From: Symsagittifera roscoffensis
Taxonomy: Eukaryota; Xenacoelomorpha; Acoela; Convolutidae
Length of the DNA: 64,000 nt
Direction of reading: 5' to 3'
Assembly (NCBI RefSeq): GCF_963678635.1
Contig: NW_026970947.1
Span: forward strand, 1-64,000
Positions 55,796-64,000 of the stretch are shown one piece after another (position 1 is the first letter of the stretch; every line of letters begins with the position of its first letter). Made by a program: the position numbers and the translations under genes. The notes beneath the pieces were generated by a model. That model did no database searches. It was not told the DNA's origin and was given only the letters and a program-made list of their open reading frames with translations.

Positions 55796-56300
55796 TCAGG
55801 CGATGCTCAAGTAGTACTTCTTGTGAAGATGCACCATTATCTCTGTTTCTGCAAAGACCACATGTAGGATAGCATACAATTCCCTCGAGCTCAGTTTGCC
55901 CCTATTTGGGTCGTACACCGGCATCGAGACCTCCACTATTCCTCTTTCAATCATGAAGTCACGTAGTCTTGTCAGTGCCAATATCACGTGTTCGGGATCA
56001 ATTGTGTTTCTGTCGTTGACTCTCGTTACTAGGAAGCAGAGGTATTTCCCCGGGACTTGTGCCACTGACGGTGGAAGCGCTGCCATGCCTCCCAGTCCTG
56101 GCCTCTGTCTGAACAGAAACTCTACGTTCTGGTACTCTCTTTTGAAGTGAGCCTCCAATCTTGATTTGAAAGTCATGTCCGCCGTGATGCAGATCGCGCT
56201 GGTCCTGTTTGACAGGATGAAGTCGCTATCCGTTATCATGATGTTCTCTGAGTATTCATTGGGTATTTCGAATTTCGTTTTGAAATTCCTTCCTATGGTA
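55796..56300 (-). other. Poa1p-like macro domain at the polyprotein C-terminus
   Basis: Roughly residues 1780-1943. The order of blocks (ITADMTF, then HFKREYQNVEFLFRQRPG, ALPP, YLCFLVTR, ALTRLRDFM, EVSMPVYDPNRG, AILHVVFAETEI) is that of macro domains that bind ADP-ribose or remove ADP-ribose-1''-phosphate. It is retained in the highly diverged copy A, which suggests selection for function. Confidence 0.7.
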
Positions 56301-59300
56301 GGCTCTGGTTCTTCTTCCTCCAGTTCCAATCCGCTTGTTTCCCTCACTTCCTTGAGCTTCTTTATCATCAAATTTTCGGTGTGGGTAAGTCCTACCCCCA
56401 CTCCCCGGACAAAAATATTTATCGACGTCCCCGTCGATGTAGTCTGGTCTGAATTGTCCTTAGGGATGTCCAGTGGCCTGTCTGTTGCTGTCCATCCGAA
56501 AAGAGGGTCCTCTGTCTTCATGTAATTTGCTGCTGATACATCGATTTGCTGAATGCTTTGTCCTTCGCGGCTCTCGTCTTTGACATCACGCATCCACTCT
56601 AGAATCCTCAAGTTCGTGTTCTCCCTCCTTTCTATTTCACTCTGCTCGAGATCCGTCTCCAATTCTGGCGTCGAGTAATCATCCTGCAGATAATGTCCAC
56701 CATCGTCAATGACCTGCCATTCCTCTTCGGCTTCCAGTCCGCCTGCGCTTAGTAGTTCATCGCCCAACTTGTCTGGCTGTATCTTATCGATCAAGAAGTC
56801 ATCCCCGTACCTATTGTACCTCATACCTGTTCGTTTACGATTGCCAGTCCTGGTTTCCGGTGGTGTTGGTCGATCCGGCTCCATCCACTTCGGTACCTCG
56901 TTTTGCTCTGGGTCGTTCCAGTCTTCTTCTACAAATGAACCTGCATCCGACTCCACTTCTATCTTTTCGTTGTCGTCCAAACTCAAGTTCTCATTACCAT
57001 CATTTTTCTCTCTAGTGCCTTTCTCATTCACTTCGCACGCTGGTTCCACCACCAGGTACTCAAGACCTTCCATGTCTTTTGGTAGGCACCAGTCCTCCGG
57101 GGACGGGACGTGAGGCTTCAGATTTTCGTAATGTGCTGCTCGCCCTGTACTCAAGCGATAGAACCGTCCTTGTTGATGTACTTCCGTAATCATGAATGGT
57201 CCTCTCCATTTCTTGAGTAGTTTCTTTGTTCCCTTGGGCGGTATGACATTTTGGAAGACCCACACGTATTGGCCCACTTCGTATGGCTTTGCTCTTAGTA
57301 TCTTTTCGTCATATTTCTTGCGTTGCCTCATTTGCGCTTGCGCCGTGTTTCTCCGACATAGCTCGTTTAGCTCTTGTTGTCTTTTGATCGCTTCCTTCAC
57401 GTATGCTTGAGGTGACGTCCTCTTCCCCTCGTACTCCGGGTAGAAGAATGTTATAGGCATTGCCCTTTCCCTGCCTGTCAACATCATGAAAGGACTGATG
57501 CCCGTCGTTGAGTGCTGAGTACTATTATAGGCTCCTACTACCTGTGGCAGATATTTGTCCCAGTCCGTCATGTATCTCGAGCAGTACACCCTGAGCATGT
57601 TGACCAGTGTCCTGTTCTGTCTCTCTACCAACCCATTGGTCTGTGGATGATAGGTCGTCGAGTGTGCTTGAGCAATGTGTGATCTCTTCATCAATTCTTT
57701 TGTCAAGTCCCCCACGAAAGCCTTGCCGTTGTCCGACTGGAAAGTCATTGGACAACCATACCGCGATATCCAATGCGTTATCAGGTGATCACATGTCTCC
57801 TCTGCTGAGGCTGTCTGGCACGGAACCGCTTCCGCCAACTTGGTGAAGTGATCTATTATAACTAGTATTTGGTTATAACCCGACTCCGTCATGCAGATTT
57901 TCTGATGGTCTATCTGCACCACCTCATTGAATTCCGAACTCTCGACAGACTTGAGGGGAAACTTCATCTTCCTTGGGTCTTTTACTTGAAGGCATGCTAG
58001 GCAGGCATTCACCCATCTCTCGCAAGCTTTTCTCATTCCCGGCCAGTCAAACCTGTGAAGTATCCTTTGTTGTACTTTATCTATCCCCTGGTGGCCCATC
58101 TGGTCGTGTGATCTGAAAAGCACCTCCGTTTGGTACAATTGTGGTAGTATGATGAGGTTGTGTTTGTGTAATATTTTTTCCTCATCTCTTCTCTTGCACG
58201 CTACCACCCCTTCAGCTGTGTGATAAAGTAAGTCTCTCTTTTCTTTGTAGAACTGGCTCAAGATCTTGTAGCTGTCTTCCTCAAGTTCCCCCTTCTCCTT
58301 GACTCCCGAATGGATCCATTTGGAGAGGTTACTTGTCATTTTGTCATTCTTCTGGGCCCTTATTAGGTCAGACAGCCTGTATCTCGCCTTAACGTGCTCC
58401 TTTAGCGCCATGATCTGTCCATTCATCTCACCAGGGTTGTGGATGTCATCGCTCAGTTTCACACATATCATCCTTTTCACGATTTTCATGTCGTCTTCTG
58501 GTACCAGATTCGTTCTGACGTTTGAGTTGCACGATAGTTCCCTTAGTGGTTTTCTTGAAACTGCTATTTTCTCCAGCTCTTCACCACCTCGTACCTCTTG
58601 TTTTTCCAGATTGTACGTCCCTGAAGATGGATCCGTCTGTAATTCCCTGTCGTGCTGTCTTATCTTCTCTTCCGCCAGTATCATGCATAGACTGTCTTGG
58701 TCTTCGCTGCTCTCATCCGAGTCTTCATCCCATTCTTCACGCTCCCCGGACAATTTCCCTTCTCCGGTTTCGTCTTCTCCCATGAATCTGGACCACTCCC
58801 CGGACTCTTGATCTAGTCCCAGGTGTTCAACTCCTTCTCTGAATGTTACTTTCTTATCCCTGACTTTTGTCTGCTCCAGAATTTTTTCGGGGATTTTTTC
58901 AACTAGTGATCGCACAACTTCCTTGCTATCAGTGATGCTTCCTTTTGAGACGTCAGTATTGTCCACTGTTTCTTCTCTCCGAAGTATGGTTAGTTCCGGT
59001 GCCTCCTGACCTTTCCCTTGGATCACGGGCTTGTCATCTGATAGTTTCTCAAGCAGCCTCATTAAGTCTTCATCTATTCGGACCGTTCCCTCCTCTACCT
59101 GGATGAGATCATAACCTTTTGCCTTGAGTGTTTCCCTCACGATCTTGGACTTGAGCATTATTCCTATCGGAATCCCTCTGCTTTTCTTCAAGATGGTCTT
59201 TTCAAGAAGCTCTTTCGGCAATTCGGGATGATCTTCAATCGGTTTGCCTGATTTGTCCAGCCATCTCGTGAGTGGAAGACTGTCGTACGTTTCTTTGTCC

Positions 59301-61630
59301 ATAAAGGAGAAGCCGTCTTTGATCTCAGGTCTGTCCGCCTCTCTTTGTTCTTGCCTCTCGTAGAACTCCGTCTTCTTACTCAAGCTGTCAGCATTTTGAT
59401 GTTTATCTCGTGTTCTGTGCTCAATTATCATGTTGTATACATCCAAGCGAACTATCCACCTCCCAATATAGCTCTGGTCCATTGAGTACGTTTTCAGCCA
59501 GCTTAGTGCTCGGTTGTCGACTCGCAGCTTGAAGGGCTCACTGCCTAAGTATGCTCTGTATTTTTCGACAAAGGTGACCACCGCTAACATCTTTGCTTTC
59601 GGTGCTCCGTACTTCATTTCTGTGTCACTTAGGACCTTGCTCCCGTATGCTATTGGTCTCAAGACTGTCTTCCCATTCCATTCTTGTTCTTGATGGAGAA
59701 TCCCAGAAATAGCGACTACTGACGCATCCGTGTCTAGCACGTACATCCCCTTCTCAGTCGGCATACCCAGTACTGGTGCCTCACACAGCTCTTTCTTTAT
59801 TCTCTGGAATGACTCTTCTGCCGCGTTGTTCCACGTGAACTTCTTGCCCTTATGTCTCATTAATTGTTGCATCGGGTATACCTTGTCCGCATAGCCCTTG
59901 ATGAATTCTCTATAATAGTTGGCGAAACCCAGGAAGCTCATCAGCTGGTGCTCCGTCTTCGGTGATTTCCAGGTTAGGACTGCTTCCACGGCGTCTGGAT
60001 CAGGTCTGATACCGTGTTTATCTACCATCCTGCCCAAGTATTTAATCGAGTCCTTGAGTATCTCGCACTTTGATGGTTTACACTTCAGCCCCGATCTTTT
60101 CATGCACGCGAACACCTCGTCAAGCCTCTCGATGTGGTCTTCTAGTGTTGGCGTTGCTATTACCACGTCGTCCACGTAGCACATTACCAGGTTGCCGTAC
60201 TTCTTCGTCACGCCTATTAGCGCGTGTGCCATCAACCGCTGAAACGTGGCTGTGGCATTGCAAAGTCCAAACGGCATCCGTTTCCATTGAAACAGACCCA
60301 ACTCGCAGGCAAACCCTGTCTTGTCCCTGTCCTGCTTCCTTAGTGGTACTTGCCAAAAGGCTGAGCCTAAATCAAGAGTCGTAAAAAATTTTGCATCACC
60401 TAACTTCGAGAGGCTCTCATCAATCCTAGGTATGGGATAGGCATCCTTCACCGTGACGGAGTTCAGGTATCGAAAGTCACAACAAAACCTCAACTGGTCG
60501 CCTTTCTTTTTGGCCATCACTACTCCACACGCCCACGGTGACTTGGATGGCTCTATCATGTCATACTCTAGTAACGTCTCGATCTCTTTTCTACACGCGT
60601 CCGATTTGTGTGGGGTCATGCGCCTCGCCCCCTCCCTGTGTGGTACCGCGTTTTCCTCAAGTTCTATTTCATGCTCAACGAAATTGCAACACCCGATATC
60701 CGCCTTATGCCTCGAAAAAACATCCTCGTTCCGCTCTAGTACGTCCTTGATGGCTTCGAGCTGTTCATCTTTCAGTTTGCCCCTCAAATGTTCAATCTCC
60801 GGCAGAACCGGTTTTTCATTTTGCGTTTCATCTAGTATGGGTCGCTCTGGAAAGTTCGAACAGCTCGAAAGACCATCATCCGTTTCTGACTTAAGTGATT
60901 TAATAAGACCTGATGAATCTTTTATTTTCTGCAATCGTCTCAAGATACAAATTTTGTCCCTGTGATTGGGACAATCAAAAACTTCATTTTGTTTTGAGTT
61001 TTCAATTGTTTCATATCGAGTTTTAACCGGTAAAGCATATCCCAGTTTCCTCCCTCTCTGTATCGTGATCGGTATATCAAGGGTATTCAACAAGACACTG
61101 ACGCAGAGGCCGCTCTTCGTTATCGAAAATGATCTTCCTAAAACAGCAGCGCTTTGACTATTAGGATTTGGAACTATACACACTTGCTTGTTGTCACTTA
61201 GTTCATTATAATTTTTCATCCTCAAGCTTACGATTGCCGCTTCATTAGCTTTTAACCTCACTCTCCTACTCAAGAATACCGGTGCTTTGTTCTCATTTGT
61301 CATTATTAAATTTACCGGTTTAATTGCGTACCTCCTATCCGGGTTCCGTATCCTGAACATCGCATTATTTAGATCTATCGTTACGTCGAAATTCCTGATG
61401 AAGTCTCTGCCCAAAATGAATTGGTCAGATTCATCTAGGTTTTCTACCACGATGAAGCTCATCCACAGGTTACGTTCCCCCAAATTGAGGGCTATTATCG
61501 GCGTCCTGCCCAGCACCCGTAGGGCCCCTTTGTTTGCAGCTGACAGCCGTATTCTCGAGTCTATCAAGTCACCTTTGTCAAAGCCCATCTTTTCCCCCGA
61601 TGTGCATTGCATCTTCTTCAAGCATGGCAC
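55796..61630 (-). CDS. pol: Ty3/Gypsy polyprotein: protease, RT, RNase H, integrase, macro domain
   Basis: The frame has 1944 codons. The N-terminus is retropepsin-like (SFIVVENLDESDQFILGRDF). RT spans about residues 360-560, with RFCCDFRYLNSVT, FTTLDLGSAFWQVPL, RMPFGLCNATATFQRLM and the catalytic box CYVDDVV near 484. RNase H (LDTDASVVAISG, RVDNRALSWLKT) lies near 630-720. An unusual acidic insert of about 370 residues separates it from the integrase: zinc-binding HHCC (HDQMGHQGIDK to CLACLQ), the DDE core (IDHQKI, QSDNGKAF, GLVERQNRT) and a GPY/F module (KKWRGPFMITEV). After a long acidic linker a Poa1p-like macro domain ends the protein (ICITADMTFKSRLEAHFK, ALPPSVAQVPGKYLCFLVTR, ILALTRLRDFMIERGI). 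It overlaps gag by about 50 bases in another frame, so expression by ribosomal frameshifting, known in the family, is likely. Confidence 0.93.
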   Translation of the reverse strand: MPCLKKMQCTSGEKMGFDKGDLIDSRIRLSAANKGALRVLGRTPIIALNLGERNLWMSFIVVENLDESDQFILGRDFIRNFDVTIDLNNAMFRIRNPDRRYAIKPVNLIMTNENKAPVFLSRRVRLKANEAAIVSLRMKNYNELSDNKQVCIVPNPNSQSAAVLGRSFSITKSGLCVSVLLNTLDIPITIQRGRKLGYALPVKTRYETIENSKQNEVFDCPNHRDKICILRRLQKIKDSSGLIKSLKSETDDGLSSCSNFPERPILDETQNEKPVLPEIEHLRGKLKDEQLEAIKDVLERNEDVFSRHKADIGCCNFVEHEIELEENAVPHREGARRMTPHKSDACRKEIETLLEYDMIEPSKSPWACGVVMAKKKGDQLRFCCDFRYLNSVTVKDAYPIPRIDESLSKLGDAKFFTTLDLGSAFWQVPLRKQDRDKTGFACELGLFQWKRMPFGLCNATATFQRLMAHALIGVTKKYGNLVMCYVDDVVIATPTLEDHIERLDEVFACMKRSGLKCKPSKCEILKDSIKYLGRMVDKHGIRPDPDAVEAVLTWKSPKTEHQLMSFLGFANYYREFIKGYADKVYPMQQLMRHKGKKFTWNNAAEESFQRIKKELCEAPVLGMPTEKGMYVLDTDASVVAISGILHQEQEWNGKTVLRPIAYGSKVLSDTEMKYGAPKAKMLAVVTFVEKYRAYLGSEPFKLRVDNRALSWLKTYSMDQSYIGRWIVRLDVYNMIIEHRTRDKHQNADSLSKKTEFYERQEQREADRPEIKDGFSFMDKETYDSLPLTRWLDKSGKPIEDHPELPKELLEKTILKKSRGIPIGIMLKSKIVRETLKAKGYDLIQVEEGTVRIDEDLMRLLEKLSDDKPVIQGKGQEAPELTILRREETVDNTDVSKGSITDSKEVVRSLVEKIPEKILEQTKVRDKKVTFREGVEHLGLDQESGEWSRFMGEDETGEGKLSGEREEWDEDSDESSEDQDSLCMILAEEKIRQHDRELQTDPSSGTYNLEKQEVRGGEELEKIAVSRKPLRELSCNSNVRTNLVPEDDMKIVKRMICVKLSDDIHNPGEMNGQIMALKEHVKARYRLSDLIRAQKNDKMTSNLSKWIHSGVKEKGELEEDSYKILSQFYKEKRDLLYHTAEGVVACKRRDEEKILHKHNLIILPQLYQTEVLFRSHDQMGHQGIDKVQQRILHRFDWPGMRKACERWVNACLACLQVKDPRKMKFPLKSVESSEFNEVVQIDHQKICMTESGYNQILVIIDHFTKLAEAVPCQTASAEETCDHLITHWISRYGCPMTFQSDNGKAFVGDLTKELMKRSHIAQAHSTTYHPQTNGLVERQNRTLVNMLRVYCSRYMTDWDKYLPQVVGAYNSTQHSTTGISPFMMLTGRERAMPITFFYPEYEGKRTSPQAYVKEAIKRQQELNELCRRNTAQAQMRQRKKYDEKILRAKPYEVGQYVWVFQNVIPPKGTKKLLKKWRGPFMITEVHQQGRFYRLSTGRAAHYENLKPHVPSPEDWCLPKDMEGLEYLVVEPACEVNEKGTREKNDGNENLSLDDNEKIEVESDAGSFVEEDWNDPEQNEVPKWMEPDRPTPPETRTGNRKRTGMRYNRYGDDFLIDKIQPDKLGDELLSAGGLEAEEEWQVIDDGGHYLQDDYSTPELETDLEQSEIERRENTNLRILEWMRDVKDESREGQSIQQIDVSAANYMKTEDPLFGWTATDRPLDIPKDNSDQTTSTGTSINIFVRGVGVGLTHTENLMIKKLKEVRETSGLELEEEEPEPTIGRNFKTKFEIPNEYSENIMITDSDFILSNRTSAICITADMTFKSRLEAHFKREYQNVEFLFRQRPGLGGMAALPPSVAQVPGKYLCFLVTRVNDRNTIDPEHVILALTRLRDFMIERGIVEVSMPVYDPNRGKLSSRELYAILHVVFAETEIMVHLHKKYYLSIA
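56370..56438 (-). other. Near-invariant 69-nt segment with hairpin, copy B
   Basis: The partner of 42549-42617, with four differences in 69 positions. It contains GTGGGTAAGTCCTACCCCCAC, ACTCCCCGGAC and the perfect hairpin ATCGACG-TCCC-CGTCGAT. In the polyprotein it encodes the stretch around IFVRGVGVGLTHTEN, just ahead of the macro domain. Upstream of it the two copies share no sequence. Confidence 0.85.
58742..58805 (-). other. Two further copies of the GTCCGGGGAG motif in the polyprotein insert
   Basis: CTCCCCGGAC at 58742-58751 and ACTCCCCGGAC at 58795-58805 (plus-strand reading) lie in the acidic insert between RNase H and integrase, where they encode LSGE and ESGEW. No clear hairpin accompanies them. 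Confidence 0.6.
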
Positions 61631-63932
61631 AGTGTCCGATCGATCTTACTTTCAACTCTTCTTTCCCTACATAGATTTGTCCAATTAGGTCTTCGTCGCA
61701 TGTTATCATCGTCTTGGTATAGATGTTGATTCCATCTATATTTAGCATCACCTCGTGTGGACCATAAGCTTCAGTGTACCTATTATCAACACGTACCGAC
61801 TTACTGCCCCCTCTCGTGAGTAGTGCTCTGAGCGCTCTAGAAGTCGTTTGTGGACTTATTCCACTCAAGTAGTCTGCATACACGTCAATGTGCATTATCG
61901 TCTGGTCGCTTGGCTCGCTCAAGTTTCTGGTTACTTCGTGGCCGCCCACTGTGATTATCGACATTATTCTTGCTCCGATTTTCGATATTCCAAAAGGTTT
62001 ACCTGTCACCATTTTCACGGTGTTACAATTCCCGTTCTTTGTTGAGCCCGTTCTAGCCTCTGGTACTGAGTTCGATCCGGTTAATGCTTCGTTAAAATTC
62101 TGTCTTTCGATCTCCAACTTTAGTCGTTGCTCTATTTCTTTCGCAGCCAGATCTTGTTTCACTTTGGCAATTGCTTCCGTCGCCACTTTCTCATAATTTA
62201 TCTCTAGAGAGCTCCCGGCCGCGGACTCTAACGCACCGCTAACATGTGTTACAGCTTTCACTGTCTTCGTCGGCAATTCGGTGTTTGGTGCTCCTAAGTT
62301 TCTAGATTCAAACTCGTTTTGCCTGTTCCGTTGATTCTGCACCGCCGCTAATGCCAACTTATGTTTGGGGTGATTCTGGTCCTTGACCGCTTCCCAGAAC
62401 AAGGGACAATCCATTCTGAAGTGCCCCTCCTGGTTACAGAAGAAGCATCTGGCGCCTATCTTGATGATTAAGCCATTATAGTACTCGTGTTCCTCCATCT
62501 GGCTGATATCCTCTTCATCCGGTGCATAACCTAGGCTCTTCATGCCTTGTTTGTACGTTGTGCAGTCAGCCACATGATGATCCGCTGATCCGCAGTTCGC
62601 GCATGATCTGCGCTTGTCCATATCATCTCTAGGTTTGTACCATGATGACCTCTGGGGTTGGCCTCCCCCTTGCGTGTTCCTGTTTTCAGAATATGAGTAC
62701 TTCTTAGGTTTCATCAGCATGTATTCTCTTGATTTCTGTCTCATTTCTTCTGGGGTGGGTGCGCTGTCCTTCGACAATGTGTAGTATGTTGCTAACATTG
62801 TCCTTAAGTCATCACTTTTCACCCCATCGATGAACTTCGAGGCAATGCTAAAGTTCCGTCTATTTGTCGACTCCTCTGGGTCACTCCTCCTTCTCAAGCT
62901 CTCGAGGTCATCTAGGAACCGATCTATTGACTCGTCGTCCCTCTGCCTTCTCTTTTCAAATCGCATCATCGCTTGGTGACCCTTCATGCCTGACCCGAAT
63001 CGATTCAGCAATATCTCGAAGATCTTGTCCGCGGTGTCGCGTTCTTCCTCCTTCTTTGCGACCACGCATTTTAATGCCGTTCCTTCCAAGTTGCTCAGTA
63101 TGGCTGTACATGCTTGTCTTTCGTCACTCAAGTTATCTTGCTCTAGATGTAATCTCATCACTTCCACCCAAGTGTCAATGCATCCATCGGAGTCGTCTTT
63201 GAATTCTTTTGGCTTCTTAAATGTCTTTCTTGATTTTCCCTCTCTCCTGTCGCTCGAGTCAGTGTTTCTCGTGGCGAAGGCCTCTAGAGTCCTGTTCATC
63301 ATCTCCCAAGTGCTGGCCCATGTCATAGCATCCGATCCTGTGTTGCTGTTAGCTGTTGAATCTCCCGGACCAGTCGTTGTGTTCGACGTTCCATTCTTCA
63401 TTATTGTTTTCGCAGCTGTTGGTGCTATGCTTATCGCATCCCTGGTTATGGGCAACGGTGTCGATTGCCGTTTGTTCCTTTGTGGTTCTACAAAGTCAAC
63501 TCTGGTGCCTTGCGTACGATCCGATGCCGGTCTTTCTTGTGTAGTAGAACCTCTCAAGATTGCATCCAACTTCGCCTGTATTGCACACGAACTCTCGGCC
63601 TGACTCTTGCTCATTGTGTCCATTCTCCTTTCCAGGCTTCCTAATTGGCTGTTGACATCATCATATCGGTTCTTCAACTGTTGCATGTCTGTTTTGATGT
63701 TCTTTTCTCGTTCTTCATTGGTGGCTTCTACCTTATCTGACATTTCCTTGAGTCTCTCATCTGTTGCCTTAGCTAGGTTAAAATAACTGTCTAGATACTC
63801 GTGCTTGTTGTATCTTAACTCCTTTTTTATCACTTCTCTATCTTCTTCACTGTGCTTAAGTCTCTTGTCAATCTGATTTAATTTCGCCAACAAGTCACCC
63901 AGCTCAATGGTAGTCTCCTCATGGTCAGCCAT
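61578..63932 (-). CDS. gag: Gag-like structural protein of copy B
   Basis: Capsid and nucleocapsid precursor. Residues of about 1-130 are coiled coil (LNQIDKRLKHSEEDREVIKK, LKNRYDDVNSQLGSLERRMD). A Gypsy capsid-like helical region follows (IDTWVEVMRLHLEQDNLSDE, GTALKCVVAKK, SIDRFLDDLESLRRR). Two CCHC zinc knuckles lie near residues 444-457 (CANCGSADHHVADC) and 492-507 (CFFCNQEGHFRMDC), typical of RNA-binding nucleocapsid. The reading frame stays open from the first listed Met to the right edge of the window, so the real start may lie outside. It overlaps the start of the polyprotein by about 50 bases. Confidence 0.9.
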   Translation of the reverse strand: MADHEETTIELGDLLAKLNQIDKRLKHSEEDREVIKKELRYNKHEYLDSYFNLAKATDERLKEMSDKVEATNEEREKNIKTDMQQLKNRYDDVNSQLGSLERRMDTMSKSQAESSCAIQAKLDAILRGSTTQERPASDRTQGTRVDFVEPQRNKRQSTPLPITRDAISIAPTAAKTIMKNGTSNTTTGPGDSTANSNTGSDAMTWASTWEMMNRTLEAFATRNTDSSDRREGKSRKTFKKPKEFKDDSDGCIDTWVEVMRLHLEQDNLSDERQACTAILSNLEGTALKCVVAKKEEERDTADKIFEILLNRFGSGMKGHQAMMRFEKRRQRDDESIDRFLDDLESLRRRSDPEESTNRRNFSIASKFIDGVKSDDLRTMLATYYTLSKDSAPTPEEMRQKSREYMLMKPKKYSYSENRNTQGGGQPQRSSWYKPRDDMDKRRSCANCGSADHHVADCTTYKQGMKSLGYAPDEEDISQMEEHEYYNGLIIKIGARCFFCNQEGHFRMDCPLFWEAVKDQNHPKHKLALAAVQNQRNRQNEFESRNLGAPNTELPTKTVKAVTHVSGALESAAGSSLEINYEKVATEAIAKVKQDLAAKEIEQRLKLEIERQNFNEALTGSNSVPEARTGSTKNGNCNTVKMVTGKPFGISKIGARIMSIITVGGHEVTRNLSEPSDQTIMHIDVYADYLSGISPQTTSRALRALLTRGGSKSVRVDNRYTEAYGPHEVMLNIDGINIYTKTMITCDEDLIGQIYVGKEELKVRSIGHCAMLEEDAMHIGGKDGL

Positions 63933-64000
63933 TGGTCTCTCTTCGGCCGTAGCCTCTGCTTTAGCTTGTTCCTCTCTTGGATTGGCTTCTGAGGTCTTCG

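Larger units (their letters stand above)
45000..64000 (-). mobile_element. Giant Ty3/Gypsy-type retroelement with macro domain and giant 3' coding block, copy B
   Basis: In transcription order: gag (63932 and beyond to 61578), protease-RT-RNase H-integrase-macro polyprotein (61630-55796), a spacer with short repeats (55795-55276), a 662-codon frame (55275-53287) and a 2563-codon frame (53258-45567), then a flank with the hairpin motif near 45150. It is at least 18.4 kb inside the window and continues past the right edge. It looks nearly whole here, with one interruption, at an exact 829-bp tandem duplication. LTRs were not identified. It is probably young. Its size recalls the giant Gypsy elements Ogre and Burro, but the 3' cargo is different from what I know of those. 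Confidence 0.85.

Overview
This is a 64 kb stretch of an animal nuclear genome, almost certainly an invertebrate. It has spliced host genes, kilobase introns, AT-rich non-coding DNA, tRNA-derived SINE-like repeats, Jockey- and CR1-like LINEs and very large Ty3/Gypsy-type retroelement DNA. The sequence alone does not fix the phylum. I found no rRNA, functional tRNA or CRISPR.

Layout. (1) 2.4-14.4 kb, minus strand: a four-exon gene for a TruB-family pseudouridine synthase, best matched to TRUB2. All inferred splice junctions are in phase 0, and the three introns of 3.2-4.1 kb are filled with SINE-like and other dispersed repeats. (2) 15.2-22.5 kb, plus strand: an old, decayed LINE whose reverse transcriptase is split by a younger, GC-rich, 5'-truncated Jockey-like LINE (18260-21811). 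A 13-bp target-site duplication flanks the younger element, which carries a 2A-like motif, a PHD-like finger, an endonuclease and a reverse transcriptase. (3) 23.5-29.2 kb: three further LINE remnants on both strands. (4) 29.9-30.4 kb, minus: a single-exon fatty-acid-binding-protein gene. (5) 31.9-42.6 kb, minus: an old broken copy (copy A) of a large module made of a macro domain plus a giant coding block with SGNH-hydrolase motifs. (6) 43.2-43.5 kb: a tandem array of ten 25-bp units, each with an inverted CCAAT box. (7) 45-64 kb, minus: a much better preserved copy (copy B) of the same module. It is fused behind gag and a complete-looking Ty3/Gypsy polyprotein (protease, RT, RNase H, integrase) and runs off the right edge of the window.

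The most unusual content is this module. A Gypsy polyprotein ends in a Poa1p-like macro domain and is followed by about 9 kb of additional coding sequence. That block holds a coiled coil, a clear SGNH/GDSL hydrolase, a second SGNH-like stretch, and long segments I cannot assign. The two copies are very diverged in protein, yet share a 69-nt segment that is nearly identical at the 5' edge of their homology. A short motif, GTCCGGGGAGT in the element sense, is used in different reading frames. At four places it follows a small hairpin whose stem appears to covary. This points to a conserved nucleic-acid signal rather than a protein constraint. I do not recognise this combination as a named family.

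LTRs could not be delimited: the 5' end of copy B is outside the window, and the 3' flanks of the two copies are only weakly alike.
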